Notes: a model not told the origin generated them from the sequence alone. Shown: positions 8,700 through 16,367, numbered from the stretch's first letter. The stretch: 36,296 nt of DNA from JADFOJ01 sp041580235 (GCA_041580235.1 JBFGEG010000030.1:1-36296); one strand, 5' to 3'. Made by a program: numbers and translations.

Positions 8700-8906
8700 A
8701 TGCGCAGGATCCTGATCATCGTCGCCCCGGCCCTTTGTGCGATCGCGGCCGCCGCCGGCGTCTGGGCCCAGGAAGGCTCCGCCCCGCCCCAGCCCAACCT
8801 CACCAAGTCGGCGCCGGCGTGGCTGGGGTTCATGGTCATGGTGATCCTGCTGGCCCTGGTGCTCGGAGTGAGCCTGCTGCCCTCCAAGCGCGGGCACCAG
8901 GACTGA
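8700..8906 (+). CDS. Small membrane protein of unknown function
   Basis: This 68-residue protein has an N-terminal signal peptide or helix (IIVAPALCAIAAAAGVWAQ), a short Pro/Gln-rich linker, a second hydrophobic helix (WLGFMVMVILLALVLGVSLL) and a basic tail (PSKRGHQD). If the first helix is cleaved, a single-span protein with a cytoplasmic tail remains. A TATCCT -10-like hexamer lies at 8685-8690, only 9 bases before the ATG, leaving a very short leader, although AGGGA (8693-8697) could serve as RBS. It is followed after 25 bp by two further small membrane-anchored proteins and probably shares their transcript. Confidence 0.65.
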   Translation: MRRILIIVAPALCAIAAAAGVWAQEGSAPPQPNLTKSAPAWLGFMVMVILLALVLGVSLLPSKRGHQD

Positions 8907-8931
8907 GCCCGCCGCACGAGAGGAAGACGCC

Positions 8932-9255
8932 ATGCAAAGCACCGACCGACCGACCGCCCGCCGCACACCGCTGACGGCGATGCTCGTCCTCAACGCCGTG
9001 CTGCTGGGGCTGCTGGCGGTGGTCACCTTCGCCCCGACCGTCACCGCCCAGGTCCGCAACCGCGGCCTCTACACCATGGTGGCCGGCGGGGCGAACAACA
9101 CCCAGAGCTCGGCGGTGTACGTCATCGACGCGGTGAACCAGGAGATGATCGTGCTCACCTATGACGCCGCCAGCCGCAGCCTCAACGGGCTCGCCTACCG
9201 AAACCTCGCCGCCGATTCCGCCGATCTTCGCGGCCGGACCCGCGCCGGCGGCTGA
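8932..9255 (+). CDS. Small membrane-anchored protein (paralogue of the next gene)
   Basis: This 107-residue protein has a basic N-terminus, one hydrophobic helix (about residues 15-40, MLVLNAVLLGLLAVVTFAP) and an extracytoplasmic domain of about 60 residues. That domain contains YTMVAGGANNTQSSAVYVID and EMIVLTYDAASRSLNGLAYR. The next gene shows the same order of anchor, a T/V-AG strand, VID, and V-TYD/V-VYD strand, so the two look like a diverged tandem duplication. The RBS GAGGAAG lies just before the ATG. The stop codon overlaps an out-of-frame ATG, and the next gene follows after 26 bases. The function is unknown. Confidence 0.65.
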   Translation: MQSTDRPTARRTPLTAMLVLNAVLLGLLAVVTFAPTVTAQVRNRGLYTMVAGGANNTQSSAVYVIDAVNQEMIVLTYDAASRSLNGLAYRNLAADSADLRGRTRAGG

Positions 9256-9281
9256 TGCCGCAGCGCCAGGAGACGCACCCC

Positions 9282-9590
9282 ATGAAACGTCAGCACGCCA
9301 CCGGCGTCCTGTGGGCCTCCGCCTTCGTCATCGCGGCCCTCGTCATCGTCCAGGCCGGCCGGCTGCCGTCGGCACAGGCCGAGGTGGTCTCGGAGCTCGG
9401 CGATTACGTGGCGTTGACGGCGGGCACGGGCAAGGGACCCGACGAGCGACCCTACGAGGCGCTGTTCGTCATCGACAATCGCGAGCAGGTCCTGGTCGTG
9501 TACGACCTCGAGGACGCGCAACGCGGCAACCTCATCGTCCGCGGCGGCGGGTCGCTGATGAACCTGTTCCGCAACGCCCGTCCAAGGTGA
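9282..9590 (+). CDS. Small membrane-anchored protein (paralogue of the previous gene)
   Basis: This 102-residue protein has a signal or anchor helix (VLWASAFVIAALVIVQAG, about residues 8-25) and a small beta-rich domain with YVALTAGTGKG, ALFVIDNREQVLVVYDLEDA and a Gly-rich RGGGSLMNLFRNARPR end. The domain parallels that of the preceding gene (VID...VYD). RBS AGGAG at 9268-9272, 9 bases before the ATG, supports this start over an ATG 9 codons upstream that overlaps the previous stop. The function is unknown. The beta-strand repeat is reminiscent of one blade of a propeller, but one blade alone would not fold, so oligomerisation is possible. Confidence 0.65.
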   Translation: MKRQHATGVLWASAFVIAALVIVQAGRLPSAQAEVVSELGDYVALTAGTGKGPDERPYEALFVIDNREQVLVVYDLEDAQRGNLIVRGGGSLMNLFRNARPR

Positions 9591-9707
9591 AGGGCACGCG
9601 CGGCGGGTGCGCTTTGGAACTGCTGTCGGCATCCTGCCGGTCCAACCGCGGCATCCATGCCGCGGACTGGTTATGTCGATTGTTCGGCATCCTGCCTCAC
9701 AATCGAG
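9591..9707. repeat. Intergenic hairpin and direct repeats
   Basis: This is non-coding sequence between convergent genes. CCGCGGCA (9646-9653) and TGCCGCGG (9658-9665) form a perfect 8-bp stem with loop TCCA. The 13-mer TCGGCATCCTGCC occurs twice, at 9626-9638 and 9684-9696, flanking the hairpin. No T-tract follows, so it is not a standard intrinsic terminator, though it could act as a bidirectional 3' end. Confidence 0.6.
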
Positions 9708-9750
9708 CCCTCGCTTCGCTCGGGATGAGCCCGCGTCCCTGGAACGGGCT
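9708..9750 (+). repeat. Intergenic hairpin repeat, copy 2
   Basis: The core CTCGCTTCGCTCGGGAT is identical to copy 1. The stem AGCCCG (9728-9733) and CGGGCT (9745-9750) encloses the identical loop CGTCCCTGGAA. Compared with copy 1 the stem bases differ on both sides yet stay paired, which is compensatory change. An inverted relative of the core (CGAGCGAAGCGAG) follows at 9796-9808 inside a GGGG/CCCC pair. Confidence 0.75.
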
Positions 9751-9795
9751 TGCCCCAGCGTGTCCTGAAGTCTCAGTTCGCCGGCTGCCTGGGGT

Positions 9796-9808
9796 CGAGC
9801 GAAGCGAG
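9796..9808 (-). repeat. Inverted copy of the repeat core
   Basis: CGAGCGAAGCGAG is the reverse complement of the CTCGCTTCGCTCG core at 9710-9722, bracketed by GGGG (9791-9794) and CCCCC (9809-9813). Together with copy 2 it gives the intergenic region an overall inverted arrangement. The rest of 9751-9861 shows no gene. Confidence 0.5.
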
Positions 9809-9861
9809 CCCCCGGTCGAACACGCATCCGCGCGACATGTGTTCGTCGCCCTTGCTCGCCT

Positions 9862-10653
9862 CTAGTGGCCCTCTTGCGCTTCCCCGAAGATCGCCGACCC
9901 CACCCTCACGATGTTCGCGCCGCACTCGATGGCCACCTCGAAGTCGCTGGACATGCCCATCGACAGCACGTCGAACTGATCGCCGCCGAGCCCGGCGCTT
10001 CGGATCTCGTCGGCGAGCTCGCGGCAGCGCTCGAAGACGGGCCGCGCCACCTCGGGATCCTCCGCCAGCGGCGCCATGCACATCAGGCCCCGCGGGCGAA
10101 GGCTCATCATCGTGTCGATCTGCTCCACGAGGTGCGCCGCCGCGGCCGGGGCCACGCCGTACTTCGACTTCTCGCCTGAGGTGTTGACCTGGACCAGCAC
10201 CTCCACCGGCTCCTCCCGCCGGGCGGCCGCCGTCTGGATCTCCTCGGCCAGACGCAGTGAGTCCACGGAGTGGACGAGCCGCACGAGGTCGATCAGCTTG
10301 CGGACCTTGTTGCGCTGCAGGTGGCCGATCATGTGCCAGCGAAGACGCTCCGGCAGCTCGACGGGCCGGGTGTGAGCGAGCTGGCGGTGCCGCTGCACGA
10401 ACTCGTCGATCTGGGCCGCCCGCTGGATCAGCGCCTGCAGGCGGTTCTCCCCGAAATCCACGTGGCCCAGCTCGATCAGCTCGCGAACCTGGTCGATGGA
10501 GGCGTTCTTGGTTACCACCATCAGCACGACGTCGTCGGGGCGGCGCCCGCTGCGCTGAGCGGCGGCGGCAATGCGCCGGCGGACGGCCTCGTACCGCTCC
10601 TTGAGAGTCGCCTCGCTGTGAGTTTCCGAGCGCTGGCCGGGTACGGTGGTCAT
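9862..10653 (-). CDS. YggS/PROSC-family PLP homeostasis protein
   Basis: This 263-residue protein belongs to the YggS (PLPBP) family, which has the fold-type III PLP barrel without known catalysis and regulates free PLP. Lys49 in LMVVTKNAS is the expected PLP-binding lysine. Family segments follow in order: ELGHVDFGENRLQ, WHMIGHLQRNKV, VHSVDSLRLAEEI, VNTSGEKSKYGV, RGLMCMAPL, LSMGMSSDFEVAI and the C-terminal GSAIFGE. The chosen ATG gives the usual length plus about 15 residues; an upstream extension to 10782 would run through the intergenic hairpin and is not protein-like. The gene is divergent from gpmI. Confidence 0.92.
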   Translation of the reverse strand: MTTVPGQRSETHSEATLKERYEAVRRRIAAAAQRSGRRPDDVVLMVVTKNASIDQVRELIELGHVDFGENRLQALIQRAAQIDEFVQRHRQLAHTRPVELPERLRWHMIGHLQRNKVRKLIDLVRLVHSVDSLRLAEEIQTAAARREEPVEVLVQVNTSGEKSKYGVAPAAAAHLVEQIDTMMSLRPRGLMCMAPLAEDPEVARPVFERCRELADEIRSAGLGGDQFDVLSMGMSSDFEVAIECGANIVRVGSAIFGEAQEGH

Positions 10654-10675
10654 GGCCGGAGCATAGGCGCACCGC

Positions 10676-10694
10676 CCCCGGCTCACAACCGGGG
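10676..10694. repeat. Small hairpin in the yggS-gpmI divergent region
   Basis: CCCCGG and CCGGGG pair perfectly around the loop CTCACAA. The hairpin lies between the two divergent starts and could be an operator or a 5'-leader structure. The stem bases equal those of the repeat at 37-59, but the loop and flanks differ. Confidence 0.4.
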
Positions 10695-10750
10695 CTCCGG
10701 CGGGCCCGCGGCTTGCCCTTCGGACCAAGCTGTGGCACCCTCCCCTGGTC

Positions 10751-12358
10751 ATGCCCGACGCTGCCCCGCTGGTACTGATCATTCGAGACGGGTGGGGTGA
10801 GAACCCTCACCCGGAGCACGACCGCTTCAACGCGGTCAAGCTCGCCGCCACGCCCGTGGCCGATCGTCTGATGCGTGACTGCCCAGTGACGCTCCTCCAT
10901 ACGTGCGGGCAGGACGTGGGGCTGCCGGCGGGCACCATGGGCAACTCCGAGGTCGGCCACCAGAACATCGGCGCGGGTCGGATCGTTGACCAGGAGGTCA
11001 TGAGGATCACCCGCGCCGTCCGCGACGGATCGTTCTTCGAGAACCCGGCGCTCAACGCGGCGTTCGAACGGCCCGGCCACGGGCGCGTACACCTGCTGGG
11101 GCTGGTCAGCGACGGCCAGGTGCACAGCGATCTCGATCACCTCTTCGCTCTGATCGATCTCGCGGCGCGGCGGGGGCTCGCCCCCGACCGGCTGCTCGTC
11201 CACGCCATCACCGACGGCCGCGACACCGCGCCCCGCGGCGGGCTGGGCTATGTCCGGCGAGTTCAGGAGAGGCTCCGGCGGGCGGGAGTCGGCCGCATCG
11301 GCACCGTCATGGGCCGCTACTACGCCATGGACCGGGATCACCGCTGGGACCGCGTGGCCCTGGCCTATGACTGCCTGACCGGCCGGGGAGACGCCCGCTC
11401 CGCCGCCACCGCCCGCGAGGCGATCGAAACCTATTACGACCACCCGACGGAGCCCAGCCGCACGGGCGACGAGTTCATCGTGCCCACCCGGATCGCCGGC
11501 GGGGCGCCCGTGCAGTCCGGGGACTCGATCATCTTCTTCAACTTCCGGGGCGACCGCCCCCGCGAGATCACCCGGGCCTTCGTCCTCGACGACGACGGGT
11601 GGGCCGGGGTCGCCAACGGAGGCTTTGACCGCGGCTCCCGGCTGAACGACCTCTACTACTGCACGATGACACGCTACGAGCAGGGGCTGCCCGTCAGCGC
11701 CGTCGCCTTCGAGAAGCCCCCCCGGATGGTGAACATCCTCGGCGACGTGGTAAGCCGGGCGGGGCTCACGCAGTTTCGCTGCGCGGAGACCGAAAAGTAC
11801 CCGCACGTGACCTTCTTCTTCAACGACTACCGCGAGGAGCCCTTCGAAGGCGAGCGTCGTCTGCTGGTCCCCAGCCCCAGGGACGTCAGCACCTACGACC
11901 AGAAGCCGCAGATGTCGGCGTACGAGGTCTGTGCGGCGGTCGTGGAGCGTCTCACCGCTGATGACGGTGAGACGCTTCTCGTGGTGAACTTCGCCAACGG
12001 GGACATGGTCGGCCACACCGGCAGCCTCGAAGCGGCGACGCGGGCCATCGAGGTGACCGACGAGTGCGTGGGCCGGATCGTCGACGCGGCCGTGGCCGCG
12101 GGCGGGTCGCTGATCATCACGGCCGACCACGGTAACGCCGAGCAGATGTGGGACACCGAGAACGACTGCCCCCACACCGCCCACACCACCTACGACGTGC
12201 CGCTGATCGTGGTGGGTGAGTCCTTCAAGGGCAAGGCGTTACGCCCTGGCGGTCGTCTCGCGGACATCGCGCCGACGGCGCTGGACATGCTCGGTGAGCC
12301 GATTCCCGCCCAGATGACCGGGACCACACTCCTCGAGGCGGCACCGGATAAAGCTTGA
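10751..12358 (+). CDS. gpmI: 2,3-bisphosphoglycerate-independent phosphoglycerate mutase
   Basis: This 535-residue enzyme interconverts 3- and 2-phosphoglycerate in glycolysis using two metal ions (usually Mn). It has the alkaline-phosphatase-superfamily layout. The N-terminal metal site is LIIRDGWGENP (Asp13; most relatives read LILDGWG). The phosphorylated Ser66 is in GTMGNSEVGHQN. The inserted phosphotransfer domain carries LLGLVSDGQVHSDLDHL, HAITDGRDTAP and GRYYAMDRDHRWDR. The C-terminal metal ligands are in VNFANGDMVGHTG and ITADHGNAEQM. The length is somewhat above 510 but normal. The RBS is poor (CCCTCCCC upstream). The stop codon overlaps the -35 box of a promoter that appears to drive a downstream small RNA and/or tRNA-Lys. 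Confidence 0.95.
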   Translation: MPDAAPLVLIIRDGWGENPHPEHDRFNAVKLAATPVADRLMRDCPVTLLHTCGQDVGLPAGTMGNSEVGHQNIGAGRIVDQEVMRITRAVRDGSFFENPALNAAFERPGHGRVHLLGLVSDGQVHSDLDHLFALIDLAARRGLAPDRLLVHAITDGRDTAPRGGLGYVRRVQERLRRAGVGRIGTVMGRYYAMDRDHRWDRVALAYDCLTGRGDARSAATAREAIETYYDHPTEPSRTGDEFIVPTRIAGGAPVQSGDSIIFFNFRGDRPREITRAFVLDDDGWAGVANGGFDRGSRLNDLYYCTMTRYEQGLPVSAVAFEKPPRMVNILGDVVSRAGLTQFRCAETEKYPHVTFFFNDYREEPFEGERRLLVPSPRDVSTYDQKPQMSAYEVCAAVVERLTADDGETLLVVNFANGDMVGHTGSLEAATRAIEVTDECVGRIVDAAVAAGGSLIITADHGNAEQMWDTENDCPHTAHTTYDVPLIVVGESFKGKALRPGGRLADIAPTALDMLGEPIPAQMTGTTLLEAAPDKA

Positions 12359-12382
12359 CCCCGGTTGCGGGGCGGCTATCCT
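12355..12382 (+). promoter_or_regulatory. Sigma-70-type promoter overlapping the gpmI stop codon
   Basis: TTGACC (12355-12360) and TATCCT (12377-12382) are separated by 16 bp. The predicted start of transcription, 12388-12390, is at the first base of the GAAGCGG arm of the terminator-like stem downstream. The spacer is G-rich, as is common in stable-RNA promoters of GC-rich bacteria. Confidence 0.55.
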
Positions 12383-12388
12383 CGGGCA

Positions 12389-12473
12389 AGGAAGCGGTCT
12401 CAAATCACTCTATGGCCTCGAGCCACGCCCACTCGAAGCTAAGACTGAACCAAGGAGCCGCTTCTTTTTTTTT
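12389..12473 (+). ncRNA. Candidate small RNA with intrinsic terminator (or tRNA leader)
   Basis: About 85 nt run from a predicted start to a T9 tract. The 5' end GAAGCGG (12391-12397) pairs with CCGCTTC (12458-12464), directly followed by nine T residues (12465-12473), the longest T run in the window. Inside, GTCT (12397-12400) can pair with AGAC (12442-12445), and GGC-CTCGA-GCC (12414-12424) is a short loop. The promoter at 12355-12382 would place the 5' end exactly at the stem. No coding potential is apparent. Alternatives are the gpmI terminator with a large loop, or a leader co-transcribed with the tRNA that starts 2 bases after the T-tract. Confidence 0.45.
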
Positions 12474-12475
12474 AT

Positions 12476-12549
<74 letters not shown>

Positions 12550-12586
12550 TTGGCGACGCGGATGACGCCGACGTCAGCCGCGTTTC

Positions 12587-12979
12587 TTATGCGCTCTTCC
12601 GCGCCGACCCGCCGCGATCGTCCGCCCCGTCGCGTCTCGCGCGGAGCCGCCGCGGCGGCTCGACCTTGCGGTAGCCGTCGACGATGTGAAGCAGCGCCAG
12701 CACGGGGTGCCGCCGCATCATCCGGGGGCCGGCGTAGCCCATCACCGTGCGAACCCGTTCGCGCATGTTCGGCTTGTAGCAGTGGATGGGGCAGTTCACG
12801 CACGTGGGCTTGGCCAGGCAGTAGGGGCACTTGTCGATGCGCTGCATCGCATAGTCGTGAAGCGTCGTGCAGCGCTCGCACAGCTCGCCGGTCCGCCCGT
12901 CATGGCGGTCACGGCAGTACATCCCGATCATGATCGAGATCGTTTTCTTCTCCCGGCGGATTCTGCGGCTGTCGTTCAT
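12587..12979 (-). CDS. YgbA-like protein (nitrous oxide-stimulated promoter family)
   Basis: This 130-residue cysteine-rich protein matches the YgbA_NO family. It has RREKKTISIMIGMYCRDRH, the Cys pair in GELCERCTTLHDYA, CPYCLAKPTCVNCPIHCYKP, and the closing VMGYAGPRMMRRHPVLAL. In E. coli ygbA belongs to the NsrR nitric-oxide regulon; the biochemical role is unknown, and the many cysteines suggest metal or Fe-S binding. The C-terminal 25 residues are basic and low-complexity. The ATG at 12979 gives the family's usual N-terminus; upstream in-frame codons overlap the divergent gene's leader. No NsrR-like operator was recognised. Confidence 0.85.
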   Translation of the reverse strand: MNDSRRIRREKKTISIMIGMYCRDRHDGRTGELCERCTTLHDYAMQRIDKCPYCLAKPTCVNCPIHCYKPNMRERVRTVMGYAGPRMMRRHPVLALLHIVDGYRKVEPPRRLRARRDGADDRGGSARKSA

Positions 12980-13037
12980 GGCGCTGGCCGGTATTGTATG
13001 GACACAGGTCGCGTGCGAACCCTCCCCTGGAGGACCC

Positions 13038-14138
13038 ATGATGGCCGGCGTCAACCGAAGCAAGGGGCCGTGGTTTCACCGGGCGGCGGTGTGGCTGTTC
13101 AGCGTGGTGTTCGCGACGCTGGTGTTCTGGCTGCTGGGCTACGTGGTCAGGGACATCGGATCGTGGCAGGGGCCGCAGTCCGGGGACTTCGAGGCGGCGC
13201 GGCTCGACTCGACGCTGCTCGACACCGAGGCGGCCCTCGCCGAGCAGATCGCCGACACGCAGCGGGTGATCTCCGATCTCAAGAGCGACCAGGCCAACCT
13301 GCGCGACAGCATGAGCAACTCGCGCGAGACGATGAACGAGATGCGCGCGACGTACCGGCTGGCCCTCGCCCAGGACGTCAGGCCCACCCAGGCGCAGCAG
13401 GACGCCCTGGCGGCCAGCGAGCGTCTGTTCCTGGAGAACCAGCAGCGGTATCAGCGGAAGGTGGAGCAGATCGTCGAGTCGAGCAATCGCCTGCGCGACC
13501 TCGAGGCCCAACAGCGGGCCAACGCCGAAGCGCTCGCCGAGGCGAGAGGGCCGATCCGCGAGGCGTTCGAAACCGTGTACGAGCGGCACCGCCTGAAGGT
13601 GGCGGCCGTGAAGCTGGCGGTGCTCATCCCGCTGCTGGCGGTGGCGGTGTTCCTGTTCGTGAAGTACCGCACGTGGCTGTACGGGCCGATGGTGTATGCG
13701 TTCGGCATCGCGGTGTCCCTGCAAGTCGGGTTCGTGATGCACGACTACTTCCCGGAGATGTACTTCCGCTACATCCTCATCGCGGTCGCGGTGATCATCG
13801 TGGCCCGCGTGCTCGTGCACCTGCTGCGGACAATGGCGTTTCCAAAGCGTGACTGGCTCGTGAAGCAGTACCGCGAGGCGTACGAGGCCTTCCTCTGCCC
13901 GCTGTGCAGCTACCCGATCCGGCGGGGCCCCCTCAAGTACGGCTCGTGGACACGCCGCTCCATCCGCAAGCAGCCGGTGACCGCGGGAGCCGGCGAGGAG
14001 GCGGACGAGCCGTACACCTGCCCGGTGTGCAGCACGAAGCTGTACGAGAAGTGCGAGCACTGCGGGGCGACGAGACACTCGCTGCTGCCCGCCTGCGACC
14101 GCTGCGGGATGGTGAAGAACGACACTACCTCAGCTTGA
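13038..14138 (+). CDS. Membrane protein with coiled coil and C-terminal zinc ribbon
   Basis: This 366-residue protein has an N-terminal transmembrane helix (AVWLFSVVFATLVFWLLGYVV, about residues 15-36). A long Gln/Glu/Arg-rich coiled coil follows (about 55-185). Three closely spaced helices come next (KLAVLIPLLAVAVFLFV; GPMVYAFGIAVSLQVGFVM; YILIAVAVIIVARVLVHLL), then a soluble C-terminus with four Cys pairs (CPLC, CPVC, CEHC, CDRC) that should form one or two zinc ribbons. The family is not recognised. GGAGG at 13029-13033 supports ATG 13038 or 13041. The last 14 bp overlap the 3' end of the convergent glycosyltransferase gene. The topology suggests a coiled-coil loop outside and zinc ribbons in the cytoplasm. 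Confidence 0.75.
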   Translation: MMAGVNRSKGPWFHRAAVWLFSVVFATLVFWLLGYVVRDIGSWQGPQSGDFEAARLDSTLLDTEAALAEQIADTQRVISDLKSDQANLRDSMSNSRETMNEMRATYRLALAQDVRPTQAQQDALAASERLFLENQQRYQRKVEQIVESSNRLRDLEAQQRANAEALAEARGPIREAFETVYERHRLKVAAVKLAVLIPLLAVAVFLFVKYRTWLYGPMVYAFGIAVSLQVGFVMHDYFPEMYFRYILIAVAVIIVARVLVHLLRTMAFPKRDWLVKQYREAYEAFLCPLCSYPIRRGPLKYGSWTRRSIRKQPVTAGAGEEADEPYTCPVCSTKLYEKCEHCGATRHSLLPACDRCGMVKNDTTSA

Positions 14139-15594
14139 GGCGCCGCAAGGCCACCCAGCTCATCTTCAGCAGCAGCAGGCCGTGGCGGAAGCGGTGGATG
14201 TTGGTGGTGCCGTAAGTGCGTGCGCGGTAGCGGACGGGAATCTCGACGATGCGAAAGTCCGCGCGGGCCGCGCCGAAGATGAGGTCGAAGTCGCCGAACG
14301 GATCAAAGTCGCCGAAGTAGCTTCGGTTGTCCGCAATGACCCGGTAGCTTTCCCGTGTGAGCACCTTGGTGCCGCAGAGCGTGTCGCGGAAGCGCTGGCC
14401 GATCAGCCAGGTGAACAGGAGGCTGAAGAAGCGGTTCCCGCACTTGTTGAGGAACCGCATCGCCTGGTCTTCCATGGGATAGACGAGACGCGTGCCGTTG
14501 ATGAACTCGCCGGTGCCCTCGACGATCGCATCGAAGAAGCGCGGCAGGTCCTCCGGGGGCACGGTGAGATCCGCGTCGAGGATCATCAGGACGTCGCCGG
14601 TGGCGGCTTCGAAGCCCTTGCGGACGGCGTCGCCCTTTCCGGTGCCGTCGCCCTGGTGAATGAGCTTGATGTCCCGCTCGGGGCAGGCTTCGATCACACG
14701 CTCGATCTCCTGGGGCGTGCCGTCGGTGGAGCTGCCGTCGACGAAGATGATCTCCGTGTGACGGCCCATGGCCGGCGTGCGGCGCACGGCGTCGGCGATG
14801 TTGCCCTTCTCGTTTCGGCAGGGGACGAGCACCGTGCACGTCATCTCGTCGGCCCCGGCGGGCCTCATGACCTGCCGGGCCACGAGGAACCGGCTCAGGC
14901 AGAAGTGCCGCATGGGCCAGAGCCGGGCGAGCAGTCGGTTGGCCAGCGTGTTGACCAGCGGCACCCGCACGGGCAGAAGCGTCTCGGCCGTGCGGGAGAT
15001 CGTCTCGAAGCCCGTCAGCGCCAGCAGGTTGTCGAAGTCCTCCGGCCCCAGCCAGTTCTGCTCGCCGGCGGGCCGCCGCAGCCCCACCCGCGACGCCAGA
15101 CGCAGCAGCGGCTCCCACAGCGCGTTGTAGTAGCACAGCAGCAGCCGCGTGCCGGGATGGCAGACGCTCGCCGCGCAGGCGAGGCACGACTGGATGTCGG
15201 TCATGTCCGCCAGCGCGGTGTCGATGATGACGTAGTCGAACGCCGCGTCGATATTGAAGTCCGACGGGTCCATCGCCTCGAAACGCAGCTTCGGGTGCCG
15301 CGTCCGCGCGATCTCGATGACCCGCGGGCTGAGGTCGATGCCCAGGCCGTCGGCCGGCTCCATGCGGCTGAGCAGGTCGCCGGGCCCGCAGCCGACGTGC
15401 AGCACCCGCGAGCCCGGCGCCACGTGCTGGCGAAACCATCGCTCGATCTGCCCGTAGTAGTACCGGTGACGATGCCGCCACGCGACGAGGTCGTCCGCCT
15501 CGGCGTTCTGCCGGGCGAGCCGCCGGCGGCGGTCGCGCTCGCGGATCGACACCGCCTCGATCGTCTCGTGGATGGTCGTGACCTCCTCCTGCAT
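14125..15594 (-). CDS. Methyltransferase-glycosyltransferase family 2 fusion
   Basis: This 489-residue protein has two enzymatic domains. Residues about 50-190 form a class I SAM-dependent methyltransferase, with SRVLHVGCGPGD as motif I and GLGIDLSPRVIEIA as motif II. Residues about 245-485 form a GT-A glycosyltransferase of family 2, with TVLVPCRNEKGNIADAVRR, IIFVDGSSTDGT, KGDAVRKGFEAATGD and the metal-binding DAD in LMILDADLTVPPED, most like polyprenol-phosphate sugar synthases. It probably moves a sugar onto a lipid carrier or glycan. No C-terminal membrane helix is evident. Start codon 15594 is preferred; TTG at 15606 is an alternative. It is divergent from another methyltransferase, and a TACGATA motif between them could serve both. 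Confidence 0.85.
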   Translation of the reverse strand: MQEEVTTIHETIEAVSIRERDRRRRLARQNAEADDLVAWRHRHRYYYGQIERWFRQHVAPGSRVLHVGCGPGDLLSRMEPADGLGIDLSPRVIEIARTRHPKLRFEAMDPSDFNIDAAFDYVIIDTALADMTDIQSCLACAASVCHPGTRLLLCYYNALWEPLLRLASRVGLRRPAGEQNWLGPEDFDNLLALTGFETISRTAETLLPVRVPLVNTLANRLLARLWPMRHFCLSRFLVARQVMRPAGADEMTCTVLVPCRNEKGNIADAVRRTPAMGRHTEIIFVDGSSTDGTPQEIERVIEACPERDIKLIHQGDGTGKGDAVRKGFEAATGDVLMILDADLTVPPEDLPRFFDAIVEGTGEFINGTRLVYPMEDQAMRFLNKCGNRFFSLLFTWLIGQRFRDTLCGTKVLTRESYRVIADNRSYFGDFDPFGDFDLIFGAARADFRIVEIPVRYRARTYGTTNIHRFRHGLLLLKMSWVALRRLKLR

Positions 15595-15647
15595 CGATCC
15601 CACCAACGCCTACGATACGTGGCGCCGCGGAGCCGGGCAAGGATTTC

Positions 15648-16367
15648 ATGATCACCGTTGAAGGCGAAGCATCCCGGAGGCATTGGGACGCGCTGGCGGC
15701 GACCTACGACGACGCCAAGGCACGTCACGCCGTCTACTACGGCTCGCTCAAGCAGCTCGTCGGGGACGCCGTGGGGCCGTCGCACCGCGGCGACGTCCTG
15801 GACGCCGGCAGCGGGACGGGGCAGGTGCTGGCGGCGCTCGCCCCGACACGCGGTGTCGGCATCGACGCCAGCGAGCGGATGGTCACCGAGGCCCGCCGGC
15901 GGCATGCGGGGCGCAGCGAGCTGGAGTTCAGGGTGGCCGACGCGGCCGAGGCGGCGGCGCAGGGCCGCTTCGACGCCGTGGTCTGCGCCGACGTGCTGGA
16001 GCACGTGGCCGACTGGCCGGCGGTGATCGACGCGCTGACCGAGGCCTGCCGCGACAACGGCCTGCTCGTGCTGACCACGCCCAATCCCGTCTGGGCGCTG
16101 CCCCTGTGGGTGCTGGAGAAACTGAGGCTCAAGATGCCCGAGGGCCCGCACCGTTATGTGGCGGCCGCCGCGCTGACCCGGCGGCTCCGCGAACGTGGAT
16201 TCTCCATTCGGCGCAACGAGACGCACCTGCTGCTGCCGGCGCGGCTGCTGGGGCTGGGGCCGCGGCTGTCGCGATGGGCCGCGAGGCTGCCTATCCTGCG
16301 TCGCCTCGGCGTGATCCAGCTCGTGGTGGCGAGTCGGGGCGCCGGTGAGTCGGACGAGCAGCCGTGA
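15648..16367 (+). CDS. Class I SAM-dependent methyltransferase
   Basis: This 239-residue protein has motif I DVLDAGSGTGQVL (about residues 49-61), motif II GIDASERMV, and the post-motif strand FDAVVCADVLEHV, like the UbiG/Methyltransf_11 group. The C-terminal half (LPLWVLEKLRLKMPEGPHR, THLLLPARLLGLGPRLSRW) is amphipathic and basic, fitting a membrane-associated substrate such as a lipid-linked glycan. AAGGA at 15639-15643 precedes the ATG. The stop overlaps the GTG start of the following membrane glycosyltransferase gene by four bases (GTGA), so the two are co-translated. The substrate is unknown. Confidence 0.88.
   Translation: MITVEGEASRRHWDALAATYDDAKARHAVYYGSLKQLVGDAVGPSHRGDVLDAGSGTGQVLAALAPTRGVGIDASERMVTEARRRHAGRSELEFRVADAAEAAAQGRFDAVVCADVLEHVADWPAVIDALTEACRDNGLLVLTTPNPVWALPLWVLEKLRLKMPEGPHRYVAAAALTRRLRERGFSIRRNETHLLLPARLLGLGPRLSRWAARLPILRRLGVIQLVVASRGAGESDEQP

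Noticed and set aside
9773..12184. An 803-codon open frame on the minus strand
   Set aside because: It is antisense to gpmI and runs in another frame through yggS; the gpmI frame carries every family motif.
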